DNA of 64,000 nt from an uncultured Draconibacterium sp. (GTDB lineage: Bacteria; Bacteroidota; Bacteroidia; Bacteroidales; Prolixibacteraceae). Positions 59,762 to 64,000 of the stretch are shown in pieces. The notes under the pieces are model-generated. The model made no database searches. It was given only the letters and a program-made list of their open reading frames with translations, and had not been told where the DNA came from. The DNA is taken from NCBI RefSeq assembly GCF_963674925.1, contig NZ_OY771647.1:3115501-3179500 (forward strand), read 5' to 3'. Position 1 is the first letter of the stretch, and the number at the start of each line of letters is the position of its first letter. The translations under genes and the position numbers were made by a program.

Positions 59762-62700
59762 ATGAAAAACAAAAAAAGTATTCAAAAAGCTTTTAGCTTT
59801 TTAATGTTTTGTCTCTTTTTTGTTGCTGTTAGTGCCAGTGCTTTTGCACAGCAAAAAACAGTTTCAGGAAAGGTTGTTGATGACAGTGGTGAAGCCCTTC
59901 CGGGGGTAACCGTGGTTGTTAAGGGAACTTCAACGGGAACCGTTACCGATATCGATGGTAACTTTACCATTTCAAATGTAACAAGCGAAAGCGTATTAAC
60001 TATTTCGTTTGTGGGTATGTTAACACAAGAAATTGCAGTTGGCAGCCAAACTTCAATCGATGTAACCTTAAAAACCGATGCCGTTGGTTTGGAAGAGGTT
60101 GTGGTTGTGGGTTATGGTACCCAATCAAAAGCTACCTTATCTGGTTCAGTGGTCCAGGTAAAAGGAGAAGAAATGATGAAGGGTAAAAGTACCTCAAGTG
60201 CTGTTCTTGCAATGCAGGGTGAGATTCCCGGATTAACAATTACGCGTGGTACATCTCGTCCGGGTAATGAAGAACTCGACATTAAAATTCGTGGTGATTA
60301 CTCGGTAAATGGTATTTCTCCTCTTGTTTTAATCGATGGAGTAGAAGTAGCAGAATGGATGCTTAGTACCATTAACTCCAGCGATATTGAAAACATTTCG
60401 GTATTGAAAGATGGTTCTGCTGCAATTTATGGTTCAAAAGCTGCCGGTGGTGTTATTTTGGTTACCACTAAAAGAGGAAAGAAAGGCAAAATGAAAGTGG
60501 AATATAAAGGCGATTTACAATTGAATTTTGCCTATGATATGCCTAATGCCAGTTTGAAAGAATTAGCTGATTTATGGTTGTTGGGAGGCCGGAATGATAT
60601 GATCGATTATGTGGATTCAGATGGCAACCCGCAAACTGCAGCTTTTTCAGGTCGTTTTTTTAGCGAAGACGAATGGCAAAGGTTCTCTGATGGCACCATG
60701 CCTTTAGCTCCGGAACCTTATTTGTGGAATGGTACTGAACACCGTTTCGCCGATGAAAGCTATTACGATTACATTTTTGGCACAACAATATCCCAAAGGC
60801 ATAACTTATCAATGTCAGGAGGTAATGAAAAAGCCACCTACCGAACATCGCTAGGTTACGCCAACGAACGTTCGCCAATGGAACTGGTTTATGATGGGGC
60901 TAAAAAGTATAACTTCCGTACCAATCTAACTTACGATATTAGCGATGTGATCTCAACAGAATTTAATATATCCTATGATTTCAGGCAAATTGATGCCCCT
61001 CGTGATGGTGTTGGTGAAGGTTTGCAGAACCCGGATTGGTTTCCTATTTTTAACCCAGACGGGCAATATTACAGTGTTTGGGCTGACGTTACACCTCTTG
61101 AATTGGAAGATGGTGGGCGCGATGTTACCAACCAGGAAATATTTAAATTGGGTGCTGTTCTTAACCTTAACTTTGATAAATATGTAAAAGGTTTAGCTTT
61201 TAGGTATCAGGGCGATGTAACCAGCAGGAATATTGAACAGACTGTACGATCATTACCGGTAACAAAATACGACTGGTATGGTGCACCAAGTACTTATGGT
61301 CGCACAAGTCAGGTAGATGTAGGGATAGATAAAGTATTTTTCCAAAACCATATTATGCAGGGAAATTACAAACGTTCGTTTGGTAATCATAACCTTGGTG
61401 CTATGTTAGGTCTTACCTGGGAAGAAAACCTGGTAAGAACTTACGACATGAGCAGACAGTACTTGCTGTCTGATGAATTAGACGCTTTAAATACAGGTGA
61501 TGCATCAACCATGACAAATGCAGGGGCTGCTAACCAGGAAGCACTCACTTCATATATTTCAAGGTTGAATTACGATTACAACGGTATCTATCTTGCTGAA
61601 TTTGCAGCACGTCGTGACGGTTCTTCTCGTTTCGCCAAGGATTTCCGGTGGAAAAACTTCTATTATGGTTCAGCCGGTGTACGTTTATCAGAAATGGGAT
61701 TCTTAAAAGATGGCTTCTTCCAAAACCTGAAAGTACGTGCATCGTATGGTGAAACAGGTTCAAGGGTTGGTATTGGTAGATACGACTACATTTCAACCAT
61801 GGCTTCGGGACAAACCTATTTTGGAGTGAATCCGGAAATCTATAATACGTATCGTATTTCCAGTATGACATCTACCGAACGTACATGGGAACTTGTAAAA
61901 AAGACCGACTTTGGTGTTGATTTTACGATTCTGGACAACCGCCTGAGTGGTACTGCCGATTATTTCATCCACGGAAATGATGATATGTTGGTAAGTATAA
62001 CATACCCAGAGATACTTGGTGCAAGTGCCCCAAAAACAAACAGCGGAGCTTTCAAAAGTAAAGGTTGGGAAATAAGTTTGAACTGGAGAGATAAAATTGG
62101 TGAACTTTCGTATAACGTAGGTGCTGCCTTATGGGATAGCCGCGGAGAGGTAACCAAAATGGAAGGTGCCGAAAACATTGGCAGGGGATTGAATACCAAA
62201 CCAATTGAAGGCTATCCATTAAATTCACTTTGGGTGTATAAAACCGATGGTATTTTCGATAACGAAGCGGATATACTAGCGTATTATGAAAAATATGGTT
62301 TTGATGGTGGGGATCAAACAAAAACAAAACCCGGATCAATCCTTCCTGCTTACCGAAGTGCAAACCGTCTTGTTCCCGGAACAGTAAACCGTGTTGATGT
62401 AAGCGAAGATGGATTAATCAGCGAAGACGATTTAGTATTCCATGGCGATGCAAATCCACATTACGCTTATAGCTTAAGCCTGGGATTAGAATATAAAGGT
62501 TTTGATTTCTATGCCTTCTTCCAGGGAGTAGGACAACAGTACATTCAGCGTGTAGGTACATTAGGTCAACCATTAGCAAAATGGTGGAGAAACCAAAACG
62601 CCGTTTGGCAGACCGACCTTACCTGGAGAGCTGATAATACTGACGCCGAACTTCCAATGGTATTCTATAACGGAAGCAGGAAAAACTGGAACTACAATCA

Positions 62701-62953
62701 TCCGAATGATATAAACATCATCAATGCAAGCTATATACGTGCAAAAGTAATGTCCTTAGGTTATACCTTACCGCAAGATTTATCGATGAAAGCCGGTTTG
62801 GAAAGAGTACGTATTTCTGCAACAGGAAACGATTTATTTGTAATCTCAAATATTTTAGATGGTCTGGATCCTGAACATGACAGGAACGGAGGTAACGGGC
62901 AACTTTATCCGTATAACTCTAGTTTAATTTTCAGTTTAGAACTTACATTTTAA
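59762..62953 (+). CDS. SusC-like TonB-dependent transporter (second polysaccharide locus)
   Basis: This 1063-residue SusC/RagA-type receptor has a signal peptide (about 1-29, ending AFAQ), carboxypeptidase-like domain (KTVSGKVVDDSGEALPGVTVVVKG ... DIDGNFTI), the TonB-box region LEEVVVVGYG, a plug (LVLIDGVEVAEW, VLKDGSAAIYGSKAAGGVILVTTKRGKKGK) and a barrel ending LIFSLELTF. It is clearly distinct from the SusC at 2381. It should import an acidic oligosaccharide for, or after, the GH88 reaction. It forms a transcript with the GH88 gene and the SusD gene that follows 26 bases later. Confidence 0.93.
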   Translation: MKNKKSIQKAFSFLMFCLFFVAVSASAFAQQKTVSGKVVDDSGEALPGVTVVVKGTSTGTVTDIDGNFTISNVTSESVLTISFVGMLTQEIAVGSQTSIDVTLKTDAVGLEEVVVVGYGTQSKATLSGSVVQVKGEEMMKGKSTSSAVLAMQGEIPGLTITRGTSRPGNEELDIKIRGDYSVNGISPLVLIDGVEVAEWMLSTINSSDIENISVLKDGSAAIYGSKAAGGVILVTTKRGKKGKMKVEYKGDLQLNFAYDMPNASLKELADLWLLGGRNDMIDYVDSDGNPQTAAFSGRFFSEDEWQRFSDGTMPLAPEPYLWNGTEHRFADESYYDYIFGTTISQRHNLSMSGGNEKATYRTSLGYANERSPMELVYDGAKKYNFRTNLTYDISDVISTEFNISYDFRQIDAPRDGVGEGLQNPDWFPIFNPDGQYYSVWADVTPLELEDGGRDVTNQEIFKLGAVLNLNFDKYVKGLAFRYQGDVTSRNIEQTVRSLPVTKYDWYGAPSTYGRTSQVDVGIDKVFFQNHIMQGNYKRSFGNHNLGAMLGLTWEENLVRTYDMSRQYLLSDELDALNTGDASTMTNAGAANQEALTSYISRLNYDYNGIYLAEFAARRDGSSRFAKDFRWKNFYYGSAGVRLSEMGFLKDGFFQNLKVRASYGETGSRVGIGRYDYISTMASGQTYFGVNPEIYNTYRISSMTSTERTWELVKKTDFGVDFTILDNRLSGTADYFIHGNDDMLVSITYPEILGASAPKTNSGAFKSKGWEISLNWRDKIGELSYNVGAALWDSRGEVTKMEGAENIGRGLNTKPIEGYPLNSLWVYKTDGIFDNEADILAYYEKYGFDGGDQTKTKPGSILPAYRSANRLVPGTVNRVDVSEDGLISEDDLVFHGDANPHYAYSLSLGLEYKGFDFYAFFQGVGQQYIQRVGTLGQPLAKWWRNQNAVWQTDLTWRADNTDAELPMVFYNGSRKNWNYNHPNDINIINASYIRAKVMSLGYTLPQDLSMKAGLERVRISATGNDLFVISNILDGLDPEHDRNGGNGQLYPYNSSLIFSLELTF

Positions 62954-62979
62954 TCGTAAATTTTAAAAACTATAATAAG

Positions 62980-64000
62980 ATGAAAAAAAGAAATATATAT
63001 GTTAAGGTATTTAGCCTTACCCTAATTTTTGCAGGCTTGTTTCTGAGCAGTTGCCAGGAAGACTTTTTAGACAGGGAGCCGCTGGATCAGTTATCTGAAG
63101 CAATTTATTATAAATCAGCTTCCGATTTTGAGGCAGCTTCTAACTACTTTTACACCCGCTTTAGTTTTGAGTCTGGTGATGAGAGTTCCGACCTATCCAA
63201 TAACATTGGTTATGGTGGAGATGTAGTATATGGAAACGGATACACGGTTGCGCCAGTTTCAGACAGCGAATGGAACAATAATTACGACCGGATGCGTGCC
63301 CCCAATCAGTTACTTGAAAAAGCAGCTGAATACGAAGGTGAGCAGTCGGAAATTGCCGAATATGTTGGTATAGCCTACTTTTTCAGAGCATGGCACCACT
63401 GGAAACTATTAAAGCGTTTTGGAGGGGTACCTATTGTTACAAAAGCTTTGGATGTAAACGACGAAGAATTGTACGCACCACGAAACAGCCGTTACGAAGT
63501 AGTATCCCAGATTTTAAGCGATTTGGATGCTGCCCTTGCAACTGGCGGTTTGCGTTCTCAAAACGATATTAGCGATTCCGAACAGGGAAGACTTTCTATC
63601 GAAGCAGTTAAAGCATTTAAAGCACGTTTATTGTTGTACGAGGCAACCTGGGAAAAATATGCTCCTAATTCTTATTTAGATGAGGGTGCCGGTTCAGCAA
63701 AACCTTCGGGTTACCCAAGTGTAAGCGACATGCTAACACAAGCCAAAGCAGAAGCTCAGGCAGTAATGAACAGCGGTGCATTCGAGCTTTGGGACAAACG
63801 TGATGAAATGGCTGCAGCTGAAGTGCTTGAAACCGATTACTATAAAGATAGACACTTATTCTACTTATTTACCCTTGAGGATGGAAGTAATCCTGCCGGG
63901 CTCACTAAAGCAGATAATAAAGAGTTTATTCTTCAGACCATATACGATTATAATTACCGTCAAATCAATCAAAACATATCTCACGCACATCCTTGGGGAC
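62980..64000 (+). CDS. SusD-like lipoprotein, 3' end outside the window
   Basis: The frame opens at the ATG at 62980 and stays open to the window edge, 340 codons. The lipobox is LSSC (Cys near 24), followed by QEDFLDREPLDQLSE, the usual mature start of SusD. Core motifs are IAYFFRAWHHWKLLKRFGGVPIV, VVSQILSDLDAAL and AVKAFKARLLLYEATWEKY. It partners the SusC encoded 26 bases upstream. About 200-250 residues, including the SusD C-terminus, should lie beyond position 64000. Confidence 0.92.
   Translation, partial: MKKRNIYVKVFSLTLIFAGLFLSSCQEDFLDREPLDQLSEAIYYKSASDFEAASNYFYTRFSFESGDESSDLSNNIGYGGDVVYGNGYTVAPVSDSEWNNNYDRMRAPNQLLEKAAEYEGEQSEIAEYVGIAYFFRAWHHWKLLKRFGGVPIVTKALDVNDEELYAPRNSRYEVVSQILSDLDAALATGGLRSQNDISDSEQGRLSIEAVKAFKARLLLYEATWEKYAPNSYLDEGAGSAKPSGYPSVSDMLTQAKAEAQAVMNSGAFELWDKRDEMAAAEVLETDYYKDRHLFYLFTLEDGSNPAGLTKADNKEFILQTIYDYNYRQINQNISHAHPWG

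Noticed and set aside
1..64000. CRISPR arrays, tRNA or rRNA genes, prophage, replication origin
   Set aside because: I looked for regularly spaced repeats, cloverleaf patterns ending in CCA, phage structural genes and DnaA-box clusters, and saw none.

Overview
The window looks like chromosomal DNA of a marine, polysaccharide-degrading member of the Bacteroidota. The evidence is two SusC/SusD pairs, many lipoproteins with short lipobox signals, a hybrid two-component sensor of the Reg_prop/Y_Y_Y type, a type IX secretion tail on one lyase, start sites without Shine-Dalgarno sequences, and TAnnTTTG-like -7 promoter elements. The gene mix (alginate, L-fucose, sulfatase) would fit a Marinilabiliales/Prolixibacteraceae-type organism, but that placement is an inference.

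Layout. (1) 1-836: the 3' end of a Kelch-repeat protein and its terminator. (2) 1.0-30.2 kb: a long plus-strand alginate utilisation locus. It begins with a FadR-type GntR regulator behind twin TGGT-N2-ACCA operators. SusC, SusD, a PKD lipoprotein and a PL7 lyase follow. Then come a Tat-exported TIM-barrel protein, a heparinase II/III-fold lyase, an Nramp-like carrier, a PL6 lyase with a T9SS tail, a PL17 oligoalginate lyase, KdgF and a hexuronate-type MFS carrier. The distal part holds two SDR reductases, two PfkB kinases, a KDPG aldolase, a second PL7, a second (two-domain) PL6 and a cupin lipoprotein. In order of action, the secreted lyases cut alginate, PL17 and exo-PL6 release unsaturated uronate, KdgF opens it to DEH, an SDR reduces DEH to KDG, KdgK phosphorylates it and KdgA splits KDPG to pyruvate and glyceraldehyde-3-phosphate. 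(3) 28.9-33.5 kb: thioesterase, amidohydrolase, acetate kinase, a decayed sulfatase tail and a PhoD-like phosphatase. (4) 33.6-41.2 kb: an AraC regulator divergent from a complete L-fucose operon (fucI, fucK, fucU, fucP and a tandem-domain class II aldolase). A sulfatase follows, and then an alpha/beta-hydrolase in what looks like a gene cassette with an attC-like palindrome.

(5) 43.9-53.4 kb, minus strand: a Tat-exported flavoprotein with a ferric-reductase-like cytochrome and a two-cluster ferredoxin; an operon of VTC-domain protein, DUF4956, DUF2490 and CotH kinase; a small Spy-like protein; and a LytS/LytR pair. Reading the intergenic DNA by eye, I find the same architecture five times on this strand: two direct half-sites like YCGTYGAT exactly 21 bp apart, AAAA after the first, TCnnTTTT after the second, and a -7-like element 28 bp downstream. 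One copy lies before each of these transcription units, one before a broken lipoprotein gene and one before a short terminator-bounded region. This is the strongest candidate for an undescribed system: a local LytTR regulon joining an envelope redox module to a CotH/VTC module.

(6) 53.4-64 kb: a lipoprotein pseudogene with three in-frame stops but no indel; a hybrid sensor broken by two +1 shifts in A-runs; and, divergent from it, a second polysaccharide locus (GH88, SusC, SusD running off the window) whose leader has a 12-codon ORF and a strong hairpin. A short element, AGTTTAGTTTAG followed by a GC-rich hairpin, recurs at five gene ends or leaders. I saw no tRNA, rRNA, CRISPR array or transposase gene.
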